A stretch of 64,000 nucleotides of DNA from Marinagarivorans algicola (GTDB taxonomy: Bacteria > Pseudomonadota > Gammaproteobacteria > Pseudomonadales > Cellvibrionaceae), in assembly GCF_001292705.1 (NCBI RefSeq), contig NZ_LGAK01000001.1, positions 186,001-250,000 on the forward strand, read 5' to 3'. Shown in pieces: positions 54,245 through 63,582 of the stretch. Each line of letters starts with the position of its first letter. Positions within the stretch are counted from its first letter, which is position 1. The position numbers and the translations under genes are program-made. Under the pieces are notes generated by a model that saw only the letters and a program-made list of their open reading frames with translations, had not been told where the DNA came from and ran no database searches.

Positions 54245-55906
54245 ATGTACCACAGTTATTTTGGTATCGAAGAACAAGCGTTTTCTATTGCGGTGAACCC
54301 GCGCTACATGTACATGAGTGCTCAGCATCGTGAGGCGCTGGCGCATTTATTGTATGGCGTCAACAGTGGCGGCTTTGTGATGTTGACAGGCGAGGTTGGC
54401 ACGGGTAAAACCACCACCATCCGCTGTTTGCTCGAGCAATTACCCGCTAATGCCGATGTTGCAATGATTATGAATCCCGCTGCCAGTGCGCGCGATTTAA
54501 TGTGCAGCATTTGTGATGAGTTTGGGGTGAGCTATGACGTTGATGAAACCAGTATTAAAATTCTGACTGATAAGCTCTACGCTTTTTTGCTGCAAAACCA
54601 CAGTGATGGTCGCAACAGTATTGTCTTGATTGATGAGGCGCAACTCTTGCGCATTGCTACGCTTGAGCAAATACGCCTGTTGACCAACCTAGAAAGCAAT
54701 ACGCAAAAAATGCTTCAAATTATTTTGGTCGGTCAGCCTGAGCTTAACGAGCTTTTGGCGAAACCGGCCTTGCGCCAGTTAAGTCAGCGGATTACCGCAC
54801 GCTATCATTTGCGGCCTTTAACCGTTGATGAGACACGCGCCTATATTCGCCACCGATTAACGGTAGCGGGTATGCCGCCCGGACGCGATCCGTTTCCGGT
54901 GAATGTGGTTAAAAAAGTACACGCTATTAGTGGCGGTATTCCCAGGTTGATTAATATTATGTGCGATCGCATGCTCTTGGGTGCTTATACCCAAGAGTCA
55001 ACTCAGGTTGACGGCGCTATTTGTAAGCAAGCAACCGAAGAGGTGTTGGGGGATCCGCGTGAGCGAGCTTTTAAGCGCAAACACATGATTTCATCACCGT
55101 TAATTTACGGTGGTTCAGCTGTATTGGTGTCTTTAATTGCCTCAACACTGATCTGGTTATTGCTTAACCGCGAGCCCGTTGCGCAGCCGCCTGCTACGTT
55201 GCCACCAGCAGCAACAGGGACCATTATTACTGACGAGGCGGTACCCGTTGATGCAGATACACCGGCTGACGAGGTGCCAGTTCCCGACGCTTGGGTGCGT
55301 AATAAAGATACCGCACTGACCGCGCTGCTGCAGCATTTGGGTGTGACTGACGATACCGCGGTGTATCCTTGCTGGTTGGCCATTAAAAAAGGGTTTTATT
55401 GTGAAATGCTTGAAGCGAGTACTTGGCAAGATTTTTTAATCACCAATAGGCCGGCTGTTTTAACGCTGAATACATCATCGCGCCACGCCGCTTATGTCAC
55501 ATTAATTGACATGCAAGGCGATACTGCGACGGCCTTAGTCGATGGGCAGCGTATCGCGGTGAATTTAGATAAACTAGGAACGCTGTGGACAGGTGAGTAT
55601 ACGATTTTATGGCAAAAACCAGTGGCTTTTGAAAAGGCGATTGGGGTTGGCTCGTCGGGGCCTATTGTGGACTGGCTGGCGGAGCAATTTGCCGCCTTAG
55701 ATCAGCAGGAAACACCCTTGGCACAAGGCACTTTTAATAGTGCGCTGGAGCAACGTGTTAAATTGTTTCAGCAGAGTTATCGCCTTGAGCCTGATGGCTT
55801 GGCAGGATTACAAACGCTGCTGCGTTTAAGCGAGGCGTTAGGCCGTGAACTATCCCTTACCCACATAACACCGCAGCTGGCACCCGATGCCCTTTTGGAG
55901 CCGTGA
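54245..55906 (+). CDS. gspA: GspA/ExeA-type ATPase with peptidoglycan-binding domain
   Basis: A 553-residue inner-membrane protein that helps type II secretin assembly through the peptidoglycan. The cytoplasmic AAA domain has Walker A TGEVGTGKTTT (about residues 48-58) and Walker B IVLIDEAQLL (about 122-131). A membrane helix lies around 289-310, then a Pro/Ala/Asp-rich linker and a periplasmic part. The C-terminal peptidoglycan-binding repeat includes RVKLFQQSYRLEPDGLAGLQ. gspB follows after three bases. No other gsp gene is in the window. Confidence 0.92.
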   Translation: MYHSYFGIEEQAFSIAVNPRYMYMSAQHREALAHLLYGVNSGGFVMLTGEVGTGKTTTIRCLLEQLPANADVAMIMNPAASARDLMCSICDEFGVSYDVDETSIKILTDKLYAFLLQNHSDGRNSIVLIDEAQLLRIATLEQIRLLTNLESNTQKMLQIILVGQPELNELLAKPALRQLSQRITARYHLRPLTVDETRAYIRHRLTVAGMPPGRDPFPVNVVKKVHAISGGIPRLINIMCDRMLLGAYTQESTQVDGAICKQATEEVLGDPRERAFKRKHMISSPLIYGGSAVLVSLIASTLIWLLLNREPVAQPPATLPPAATGTIITDEAVPVDADTPADEVPVPDAWVRNKDTALTALLQHLGVTDDTAVYPCWLAIKKGFYCEMLEASTWQDFLITNRPAVLTLNTSSRHAAYVTLIDMQGDTATALVDGQRIAVNLDKLGTLWTGEYTILWQKPVAFEKAIGVGSSGPIVDWLAEQFAALDQQETPLAQGTFNSALEQRVKLFQQSYRLEPDGLAGLQTLLRLSEALGRELSLTHITPQLAPDALLEP

Positions 55907-55909
55907 TTT

Positions 55910-56878
55910 ATGTCGCTCATTCTTGATGCTTTAAATAAAGCTGATCGTCAGCGCGAACACAAAGCTCCTGTTCCTCACTTAGGGAGCTACCATAGCGAGC
56001 CCAAGGCGCATGTCTCGGGTGTGCCTGTATGGGCAATTTATGCGGTCGTTGGGCTGCTGGTGTTAGTGGTATTGGCGTTAATGTTGTTAGTTTTTAAAGG
56101 CGGTGACTGGACGATGCCGAGACCTAGCGCGCAAGTGTCTGCTATATCTGCTGCAGCTGAGGCCTCTGACTTTTCTAAACGCGAGGCTGCCCAAGCCCAG
56201 CCTGCTGAGCCGCAGCAGACCGAGAAGCGCTTAGAGACTCACAGCAAAGGTGCTGGGGCTCATAATATGGCAGTTCAAAGCCCCTCAGCGCATAATGCGG
56301 ACGCTCAATATCGTCAGTCATCGCAGGCGGGCCTTAATGCCGACGCCGCGCAAACAGTCATAGAGCAAGACCCCGTGCTTTCGCAAAAAGTCGCTTCTAT
56401 TTATCAGCGTGTGGGTGATCAAGCTGCACAGCGTTCACGCGCTAATAGTGCGCGTGAGCCCGATGTAGCGACCGATTTATACACCGAAAAGCCTACAGCG
56501 CAGGGCTCCACCGAGATCTCAAAGGATTCGCGCGCGTCAGCTGCCTCTTCGCAATTACAGGCCCTGTGGGAGGCCACTCAGCAAGAAATATCGGGTGCGC
56601 GTTCTGCGGCTGTGCCCTCAGATCCCTACCGTAGTATTCCATACCTTCATCAGTTGCCCGAGAGTTTTAAAGCTCGCATACCGACCCTGGCATATGACAA
56701 TCATATTTTTAGCCCTAAAGGTGGCGCCGTTATTTTGAACGGTAAAACCTATCGCGTAGGTGATCGTTTGGCACAAGATCTAGTCATCGATGCAATTGCA
56801 GAAGAATATCTGGTACTGAGTTACCTGCAAAAGCCCTTTAGATTAAAAGCGCTAAGCAGTTGGATTCAAATGAATTAA
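55910..56878 (+). CDS. gspB: GspB-type type II secretion accessory protein
   Basis: A 322-residue protein that pairs with GspA in placing the secretin. It opens MSLILDALNKADRQRE, the conserved cytoplasmic start of GspB/ExeB, then has one membrane helix (about residues 41-63). A long Ala/Gln/Ser-rich periplasmic linker follows, and a C-terminal globular domain, SFKARIPTLAYDNHIFSP, with GGAVILNGKTYRVGDRLAQD. The gene starts three bases after gspA, so the two are co-translated. Confidence 0.92.
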   Translation: MSLILDALNKADRQREHKAPVPHLGSYHSEPKAHVSGVPVWAIYAVVGLLVLVVLALMLLVFKGGDWTMPRPSAQVSAISAAAEASDFSKREAAQAQPAEPQQTEKRLETHSKGAGAHNMAVQSPSAHNADAQYRQSSQAGLNADAAQTVIEQDPVLSQKVASIYQRVGDQAAQRSRANSAREPDVATDLYTEKPTAQGSTEISKDSRASAASSQLQALWEATQQEISGARSAAVPSDPYRSIPYLHQLPESFKARIPTLAYDNHIFSPKGGAVILNGKTYRVGDRLAQDLVIDAIAEEYLVLSYLQKPFRLKALSSWIQMN

Positions 56879-56896
56879 TACCGTTAGCGCATTGTG

Positions 56897-56950
56897 TGCA
56901 GTTACAAAAACAGTATGCAGTTACAAAAGCAGCGTGCAGTTACAAAAATA
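56897..56950. repeat. Tandem 19-bp repeats running into the FHA gene end
   Basis: TGCAGTTACAAAAACAGTA (56897) and TGCAGTTACAAAAGCAGCG (56916) are followed by a partial third copy TGCAGTTACAAAAATA (56935-56950). The third copy includes the stop codon of the FHA gene (56940-56942, minus strand), so repeat expansion here reached coding DNA. Confidence 0.85.
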
Positions 56951-57764
56951 AATAGGCCGATAGACCAAGCAGTAACCCCACCATAATAAAGCTAAATAGA
57001 TATACCATTGGGGGTGGACTGTTTGCGTTAGCTCGTGACTCTGAGCGGTTGCCGGGTGAGGTTGGGCGAGTGACCCATTGTTTGGGAACTTCGGTGGGCT
57101 CGTCGTCTGAGTTGGAGGCTTTCTCGGTCTCGCGCATTAGAGTAATCGCTGAGCGCGGTGTATCAATGCCGGGTCCAAATACCCGAAAGCTGTACACATC
57201 TAAGCGCACTTTATCGCCGGCGCGTAGCAGAGCTTGGGGGACGCGCTTATCATTTACAAAGACCCCATTTTCTGAGCTTAGGTCTTTCACGTGTAGCCCT
57301 TTGGGGGTAGGGGTGAAGCGTGCATGCTCTTTTGACAGGTGAGTGCCGGGAAAGGCAATATCGCAATGCTTGCCGCGGCCTATGGTAATACCGTGATTAT
57401 TTTGGCTGCGAAGGGGAAACTCTTGGCCAGTTAAAAAGCTGGAGCTGGCAATTAAAGACCATTCATAATCGCGCTGCTCGGTGGCGGGGTCTACAATAGT
57501 GAGCTCAACATCGCCAAACTTTAAAGTGTCGCGACAGGCAACGGCATGTTGGTTGACCGCCTGGTTATTGACTCGCGTACCGGCAGCGCTACCTAAGTCT
57601 TTCAGTACGTAGGTTTGACGGGTGCAGGTGATTTTGGCGTGCTGCGGACTCACCGAGGCATCATCAATCACCAAACTGTTATCGTCGCCGCTCCCAATGG
57701 TGAAGTTTTTTTCGACCATCCATACGGGGTCTTGTCGATCATCATTAAATTGTAGTTTGAGCAT
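56940..57764 (-). CDS. Double FHA-domain membrane protein
   Basis: A 274-residue protein. Two forkhead-associated domains lie in tandem, about residues 15-90 (FTIGSGDDNSLVIDDASVSP-HAKI, then SAAGTRVNNQ) and 115-200 (ITIGRGKHCDIAFPGTHLSK-HARF, then SSENGVFVNDKRV). Both keep the Arg/Gly, Ser-x-x-His and Asn residues that bind phosphothreonine, except that the first has Ser instead of Arg. A single helix at the C-terminus (VYLFSFIMVGLLLGLSAYLF) anchors it with the FHA domains in the cytoplasm. ATG 57764 is chosen for its GGGGTGAG site. It converges on gspB; no kinase gene is nearby. Confidence 0.88.
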   Translation of the reverse strand: MLKLQFNDDRQDPVWMVEKNFTIGSGDDNSLVIDDASVSPQHAKITCTRQTYVLKDLGSAAGTRVNNQAVNQHAVACRDTLKFGDVELTIVDPATEQRDYEWSLIASSSFLTGQEFPLRSQNNHGITIGRGKHCDIAFPGTHLSKEHARFTPTPKGLHVKDLSSENGVFVNDKRVPQALLRAGDKVRLDVYSFRVFGPGIDTPRSAITLMRETEKASNSDDEPTEVPKQWVTRPTSPGNRSESRANANSPPPMVYLFSFIMVGLLLGLSAYLFL

Positions 57765-57991
57765 TCTCACCCCTTGTTTAACGCGAAGAGTATACAGGGT
57801 CACAGCTGTAAATATAAAGAGGTCAAGCACTGCTAAAGCGTGTCATTAGCGGTAGAATACGTGGCTGTTTTAATGTGTGGTGTAATTATGGTACTCATTG
57901 TAGTGTGTGCAGCGCCAGTACGCCATTGATGCGGCCTGTGTCTAACACGGGTTCTATTCGGTTTTTTTATTGTTAAGTATAGAGGAAGATT

Positions 57992-60571
57992 ATGATCGAC
58001 CAAGCGGCCGCTAAATGGTTAAATTTTGTCGTCAAATACCCCAAGGCCATATTATTACTTATTGTACTCGCCTTAGCCGTTGCGGTTGCAGGGCTCCCAA
58101 AATTACGTCTCGATGCGTCCTCTGACTCTTTGACATTAGAGCGTGATGCGGATTTAGATTACTTTCGTGAAGTGAGTAAACAATACGATAGCGGTGATTT
58201 TTTGGTGGTGACTTACTCTCCCAACACGCCTTTGTTTGAAGATGCTGCACTTAACACACTCAATGAGCTGCACAAAGAGCTCGCTAATATAGAGGGTGTG
58301 ACAGGTATTAATAGCATCTTAAATGTTCCCTTGCTGTACAGTCCAAAACTCAGTTTGCGTGATATGGCCAAAGAACCGCGCAATTTATTAGACCCTGGGG
58401 TAGATCGTGCGCTGGCGAAAGCGGAGTTTTTAGAGAGCCCTATTTATCGCAAGTTAATTTTAAGCCCCGATGGTAATACAACAGCATTGCAACTGAATTT
58501 AGCCGTCGACCTTGAATATATCCGGTTGGTGAGTGCGCGTGATGACTTGCGATTAAAACAAAAAAAACAAGGCTTAAATGCACAAGAGGCCGCTGCGCTT
58601 AAAGCGGTGAGCGCCGAGTTTGCGGTACATAAAACTAAAGCCGAGGCGGCCGCGCGCGCGCGCGTGCAAGCGGTGCGCGAGGTAGTCGGCCAGTATAAAT
58701 CTGATGCACAGATTTACGTTGGCGGTATCACCATGATTACAGCCGATATGATTACCTTTATCCGTAAGGATTTGGTTGTGTTCGGGAGTGCGGCTTTACT
58801 GTTTATGGTGTTTATCTTGGCGTTTATTTTTCGCTCGATAAAGTTTGTGGTTATTCCGTTAGTGACTTGCGTGAGTGCGGTAACAATGACCTTAGGGATT
58901 ATCTCTTGGGCCGATTGGCACCTCACCGTGATATCGTCTAATTTTGTGGCGTTACTGTTGATTATTGCGTTAGCGATTATTATTCACTTGGTCGTGCGCT
59001 ATCGTGAATATGCCGAAGAGCAGCCCAATTGGACACAGCAGCAACTTGTGCTGGCAACATGTCAATATATGATTAAACCGTGCTTGTATACGGCGTTAAC
59101 AACAATTGTGGCTTTTGTTTCTTTAGTCGTTAGTGACATTCGCCCAGTTATGGATTTTGGCTGGATGATGACAATAGGCCTGATACTGGCTGTAGTATTA
59201 GCTTTTGTTTTGTTGCCTGCTGCATTGGTGCTCTTGCCGCGTGAAACCGTCAAGCCGACCTCGCCCGCTCAGCAAGGTAAACCCTTTACCGCTTATTGTG
59301 CTGTAGCGGTGGAGCGTTTAGGTCGTGGGATCTTAGTGATATCTATTGTGGTATTGGCTGTAAGTATCTGGGGAATTAGTCGTCTGCAAGTAGAGAACCG
59401 CTTTGTAGATTATTTTCATGATGAAACCGAAATTCACAAAGGTTTATCACTGATCGACCAAAAGCTCGGCGGTACAACATCGTTTGATATTATATTGGCA
59501 CCCGAGGCGGCGACGGCATTACTGATGGCGTCAGCAGCCTCCGATGAAGGTTCTGCTGCCATGAATGCCGATGGCGATGATATTGATGAATTTGGTGGCG
59601 TAGATCCTTTTGCGCAGCCGGCTGCTACAGAAGAGGATCCTTTTGGTGATGCTGATCCGTTTAATGAGCAAACGCCTCAGCAGGCCAGTATTTGGATGAC
59701 TGTAGCAGGCTTGCAACTGATTGAGCAAATTACCGATTATCTTGATGCTTTGCCAGAAGTGGGTAAGGTGCAGTCGTTAGCAACGTTATATAAAGTCGGT
59801 AAAGATATTAACGGGAGCTTGAACAACTTTGAACTGGCCTTGATGGAGCAAGCACTGACCGATGATGTCAGTCAAGTGTTGGTGGCCCCTTATTTAGATG
59901 CCAATAATGATCAAGCGCGTATTACTATGCGTATTATCGATACTTACCCAGGTTTGCAGCGTGCAAAGTTGGTCGAGCGTATTCGCTCTGATTTAGCGGC
60001 GATGGACGGCGTAGATATCGATCATGTACGTTTTAGTGGGCTGCTCATTTTGTATAACAACATGTTACAAAGCCTATTTAGCTCACAAATTGTCACTATG
60101 GGCGCGGTATTTTTAGGTATTGGTTTTATGTTTTTGCTGTTGTTTAGGAGTTTGACGATTGCGTTGGTGGCACTGGTGCCCAATATTTTAGCGGCGAGTG
60201 CCATTTTAGGGGGAATGGGTTTGGTGGGTATTCCGCTAGATATGATGACCATCACCATTGCTGCAATTACTGTGGGTATTGGTGTCGACGATACCATTCA
60301 TTATATCCATCGCTTTAAAACCGAGTTAGCTATAGATGGCGACTATATGCAGGCGATGCATCGTGCACATAGCTCTATTGGGCGAGCCATGTACTACACC
60401 TCTGTGATTATTATTTTCGGTTTTTCCATTATGGTGCTATCGCAATTTATACCCACTATTTACTTTGGTTTATTGACTGGTCTAGCCATGCTTGCCGCAC
60501 TTTCGGGGGCGTTATTTTTATTGCCGCAGCTTATCTTGCTCGCCAAACCTTTTAAGGTAAACGCTCAGTAA
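57992..60571 (+). CDS. RND-superfamily exporter (MMPL/HAE3 type)
   Basis: An 859-residue inner-membrane protein with the RND plan twice: one helix, a large periplasmic domain, then five to six helices. The first half starts with a helix at about 15-35 and has a block of helices after residue 255; the second half ends IFGFSIMVLSQFIPTIYFGL. VGIGVDDTIHYIHRFK carries the proton-relay aspartates. The second periplasmic domain holds an acidic insert (residues about 510-560, DGDDIDEFGGVDPF then EEDPFGDADPFNEQ). No membrane-fusion or TolC gene is adjacent. Relatives move lipids or hopanoids; substrate unknown. AGAGGAAG precedes the start. Confidence 0.88.
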   Translation: MIDQAAAKWLNFVVKYPKAILLLIVLALAVAVAGLPKLRLDASSDSLTLERDADLDYFREVSKQYDSGDFLVVTYSPNTPLFEDAALNTLNELHKELANIEGVTGINSILNVPLLYSPKLSLRDMAKEPRNLLDPGVDRALAKAEFLESPIYRKLILSPDGNTTALQLNLAVDLEYIRLVSARDDLRLKQKKQGLNAQEAAALKAVSAEFAVHKTKAEAAARARVQAVREVVGQYKSDAQIYVGGITMITADMITFIRKDLVVFGSAALLFMVFILAFIFRSIKFVVIPLVTCVSAVTMTLGIISWADWHLTVISSNFVALLLIIALAIIIHLVVRYREYAEEQPNWTQQQLVLATCQYMIKPCLYTALTTIVAFVSLVVSDIRPVMDFGWMMTIGLILAVVLAFVLLPAALVLLPRETVKPTSPAQQGKPFTAYCAVAVERLGRGILVISIVVLAVSIWGISRLQVENRFVDYFHDETEIHKGLSLIDQKLGGTTSFDIILAPEAATALLMASAASDEGSAAMNADGDDIDEFGGVDPFAQPAATEEDPFGDADPFNEQTPQQASIWMTVAGLQLIEQITDYLDALPEVGKVQSLATLYKVGKDINGSLNNFELALMEQALTDDVSQVLVAPYLDANNDQARITMRIIDTYPGLQRAKLVERIRSDLAAMDGVDIDHVRFSGLLILYNNMLQSLFSSQIVTMGAVFLGIGFMFLLLFRSLTIALVALVPNILAASAILGGMGLVGIPLDMMTITIAAITVGIGVDDTIHYIHRFKTELAIDGDYMQAMHRAHSSIGRAMYYTSVIIIFGFSIMVLSQFIPTIYFGLLTGLAMLAALSGALFLLPQLILLAKPFKVNAQ

Positions 60572-60687
60572 ATACACTCCCGCTTGGCTTGAGCTTGGTC
60601 AATAGCTGGGCTCAAGTGCGGTACTCAGTTGAGCGATGGCCTATTATTAGGCGGCTACACCTTATAGAGGCAGTACAGGAAATCATT

Positions 60688-62049
60688 ATGAAAAAAATCA
60701 CAACACGTATTACGCCCGATGCCACTTTAGATGTTCTTTCGCAATGGGAGGTCGAGCGTTTAGCGCAAACAAGTAGTACGCATATGTACGATACGTTTAG
60801 ACGCTGTGCTTTAGCCGTACTCAACACGGGTAGCGAAGTTGATAGTACGCAAGAAGTTCTTGATGCGAACAAAGACTTTGCTGTTGAATTAATTCAACAA
60901 GAGCGCGGCATTAAGCTCGAAATTACTAATGCTCCAGCCAATGCCTTTGTAGATGGCGAAATGGTGGTGGGTATTAAGGAGCATGTTTTTGCCGCCTTGC
61001 GCGACTTGGTTTATATTAATAATGAGCTCAATGCTAATTGTGCACTGAACATGGAGAAGCAAGAAGATATTACAAATGCGGTCTTCCATATTTTACGTAA
61101 TGCTGCAGCCTTTAAAGGCAATGATCAATGCAATTTGACGGTATGTTGGGGGGGGCATTCGATTGGTGAGATTGAATACCAATACACCAAACAAGTGGGT
61201 TATGAGTTGGGGTTGCGTGGTTTAGATATTTGTACCGGCTGCGGGCCAGGTGCGATGAAAGGCCCCATGAAGGGTGCGGCGATTGCGCATACTAAGCAGC
61301 GCATCAAAGGGCGCTATTTGGGGATTACCGAGCCGGGTATTATTGCCGCCGAGTCGCCTAACCCGATTGTTAATAATTTGATCATCTTACCCGATATTGA
61401 AAAGCGCCTAGAAGCTTTTGTACGCACGGGCCACGGCATTGTGGTGTTTCCAGGAGGTGCCGGTACAGCCGAAGAAATTCTCTATATTTTAGGCATTCTG
61501 CTACACCCTAAAAATAAGGACATTCCTTTTCCATTAATATTTACCGGCCCTAAAGAAGCGGCGGGGTATTTTGAGCAAATTGATGATTTTATTGGCAAAA
61601 CCCTAGGGCCGCAGGCGCAGGCGCTATACACAATCATTATTGATGACCCCGCCGCAGTGGCACGTGTCCAGCGCGATGCTCTCAAAGAGGTGCAAGCTTT
61701 TAGGCGTCTAAAGCAAGATGCTTATTATTTTAATTGGTTATTGTATATAGAAGAAGATTTACAAAAGCCCTTTAAGCCTACACATGAATCAATGAGCGGC
61801 TTAAATCTCGCTAAAAATCAGCCGGTACATACGCTTGCCGCTAATTTACGTAAAGCTTTTTCAGGTATTGTAGATGGTAATGTTAAAGCCGAGGGCATCA
61901 AAGCGGTGGCTGAGCATGGGCCATACCCTATTCGTGGCGAGCTCAGTATTATCGAGCCACTTGATGCCTTACTTAAAGCGTTTGTAGTGCAGCAGCGTAT
62001 GAAAATACCCACCCAAGAATATATCCCGTGTTACACCATAGTTCGTTAA
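60688..62049 (+). CDS. ppnN: Nucleotide 5'-monophosphate nucleosidase PpnN
   Basis: A 453-residue LOG-type enzyme that splits purine and pyrimidine monophosphates into base and ribose-5-phosphate; in E. coli it is stimulated by (p)ppGpp. The central lysine-decarboxylase-like fold has GCGPGAMKGPMKGAAIAH and VVFPGGAGTAEEILYILG. The N-terminal (ITPDATLDVLSQWEVERL) and C-terminal extensions match PpnN. ATG 60688 is used since AGGA lies nine bases upstream; frames starting at 60589 add a poor N-terminus. Confidence 0.95.
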   Translation: MKKITTRITPDATLDVLSQWEVERLAQTSSTHMYDTFRRCALAVLNTGSEVDSTQEVLDANKDFAVELIQQERGIKLEITNAPANAFVDGEMVVGIKEHVFAALRDLVYINNELNANCALNMEKQEDITNAVFHILRNAAAFKGNDQCNLTVCWGGHSIGEIEYQYTKQVGYELGLRGLDICTGCGPGAMKGPMKGAAIAHTKQRIKGRYLGITEPGIIAAESPNPIVNNLIILPDIEKRLEAFVRTGHGIVVFPGGAGTAEEILYILGILLHPKNKDIPFPLIFTGPKEAAGYFEQIDDFIGKTLGPQAQALYTIIIDDPAAVARVQRDALKEVQAFRRLKQDAYYFNWLLYIEEDLQKPFKPTHESMSGLNLAKNQPVHTLAANLRKAFSGIVDGNVKAEGIKAVAEHGPYPIRGELSIIEPLDALLKAFVVQQRMKIPTQEYIPCYTIVR

Positions 62050-62124
62050 ACGTTAGTGAAAAGATAAGTGGGCGCGGCTGCATACCGTCGGCGCCCTGAT
62101 GTAAAATGTACGTGAGACAAAGAG

Positions 62125-62691
62125 ATGACAGATGATTTTTTAGCGTTATTAGGAGGGGACGTAACCCCTTTGGTGGTAGCTGAGCGCGTCGAATTAAATA
62201 AATCATCGGTAGACCCCAAAGCGTTAGCCCAGCGGCGAGAGGCCGCGCAGCTTGAAGCGACCATACCTGACGATCCTTTATCGGGCGATCCCATAGAAAT
62301 GGTTGAACCTATGGCCTTGTTAGCGTTTGTACGACCGGGAGTACAGCACGGTGTGTACAAAAGTATGCGCATGGGCAAATATGCTATAGATGCTCGGTTA
62401 GACCTGCATAAAATGACAGTAGAGCGTGCCCGTGTGATTGTTTATCAGTTTATTAAAGACTGCGTTGCCAATGATGTGCGTACGGCACTCATTACTCACG
62501 GTAAGGGCGAAGGGCGTAAGCAACCAGCATTGTTAAAAAGCTGCGTGGCCTATTGGTTGCCGCAAATGGATCATGTTTTAGCCTTCCATACAGCACAAAA
62601 ACATCACGGCAGTTACGGCGCGACCTATGTACTACTTAAAAAAAGTGCTGCCAAAAAAAATAAAACACGTGAGCAGTACCTCAAACGTTAA
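62125..62691 (+). CDS. smrA: Smr-domain nuclease-family protein SmrA
   Basis: A 188-residue protein with a C-terminal Smr domain. The LDLHKMTVERAR and ITHGKGEGRKQP motifs are intact; in SmrA these support DNA-nicking activity, while relatives cut RNA at collided ribosomes. The N-terminal 90 residues fit the SmrA family (FLALLGGDVTPLV). The basic tail (KKSAAKKNKTREQYLKR) may bind nucleic acid. It lies 28 bases before truC. Confidence 0.9.
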   Translation: MTDDFLALLGGDVTPLVVAERVELNKSSVDPKALAQRREAAQLEATIPDDPLSGDPIEMVEPMALLAFVRPGVQHGVYKSMRMGKYAIDARLDLHKMTVERARVIVYQFIKDCVANDVRTALITHGKGEGRKQPALLKSCVAYWLPQMDHVLAFHTAQKHHGSYGATYVLLKKSAAKKNKTREQYLKR

Positions 62692-62718
62692 CACGCACCT
62701 CTTGACGATAGTTTTTAA

Positions 62719-63534
62719 ATGACACGTATTCTTACCGCGCCACCCCTAATACCTTTAACGGCTAAGGCAGCAGCGTCGATACCGCTCACCATTTTATTTG
62801 AAGATAGCAAGTATGTGGCGGTTGATAAGCCGGCTGGATTATTGGTGCACAAGAGTGATATCGATAAACACGAAACGCAGTTTTTATTGCAGCAGCTGCG
62901 CGATCAAATAGGGTGCTACCTTTATCCTATTCACCGTTTGGATAAGCCAACCTCGGGCGTTATTATTTTTGGTAAAACCCCTGAGGCCGTTGCAGCACTT
63001 AAAAAGCAAATGGAATCCAATACAGCGGTCAAAGAGTATCTATTGGTATGTCGTGGTTATTGCCCTGAACAGGGGGTTATTAATCATGCTTTAAAACCGG
63101 TTAGTGATTTTAAAAGAAAGCGCGATAAGTTAGCTTCTCAATCGGCCACTCAAAAACCACCGCAAGAGGCTGTTACAGAGTTTAAGCGGTTAGCTAAAAT
63201 TGAAGTCGCTGCACAGATTGATCGTTACCCCCAAAGTCGATTCTCACTGGTAAGCGCACAACTGCGCACAGGGCGCAAGCATCAAATACGCCGGCACTTT
63301 AAGCACTTAAGCCACCCAATAATTGGCTGTCCTAAATATGGTAAATCGACATATAATCACTATTTTGCGCAACAGCTATTGGTGCCACGACTGTTGTTAC
63401 ATGCCTATCGCTTGAGCTTTTGCCACCCAATGAGCGGTGCGAATTTGGATATTGTGGCTCAACCCAGCGGTAGTTTTGCTGCATTGTTAAGGCGCTTTTG
63501 TTGGGATAGCGCACTGACTGTACCGCGCGACTAA
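62719..63534 (+). CDS. truC: tRNA pseudouridine(65) synthase TruC
   Basis: A 271-residue RluA-family pseudouridine synthase. The catalytic Asp lies in HRLDKPTSGVIIFGKT. EYLLVCRGYCPEQGVINHAL and DRYPQSRFSLVSAQLRTGRK then HQIRRHFKHLSHPIIG are the TruC-type motifs. There is no S4 domain, as expected for TruC. About 20 residues precede the usual start (LTILFEDSKYVAVDKPAGLL). Confidence 0.9.
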   Translation: MTRILTAPPLIPLTAKAAASIPLTILFEDSKYVAVDKPAGLLVHKSDIDKHETQFLLQQLRDQIGCYLYPIHRLDKPTSGVIIFGKTPEAVAALKKQMESNTAVKEYLLVCRGYCPEQGVINHALKPVSDFKRKRDKLASQSATQKPPQEAVTEFKRLAKIEVAAQIDRYPQSRFSLVSAQLRTGRKHQIRRHFKHLSHPIIGCPKYGKSTYNHYFAQQLLVPRLLLHAYRLSFCHPMSGANLDIVAQPSGSFAALLRRFCWDSALTVPRD

Positions 63535-63582
63535 CCCCTCAGGCGTGTAATTCGGGCATATACTTTGTACTTAGCTCAGTGA

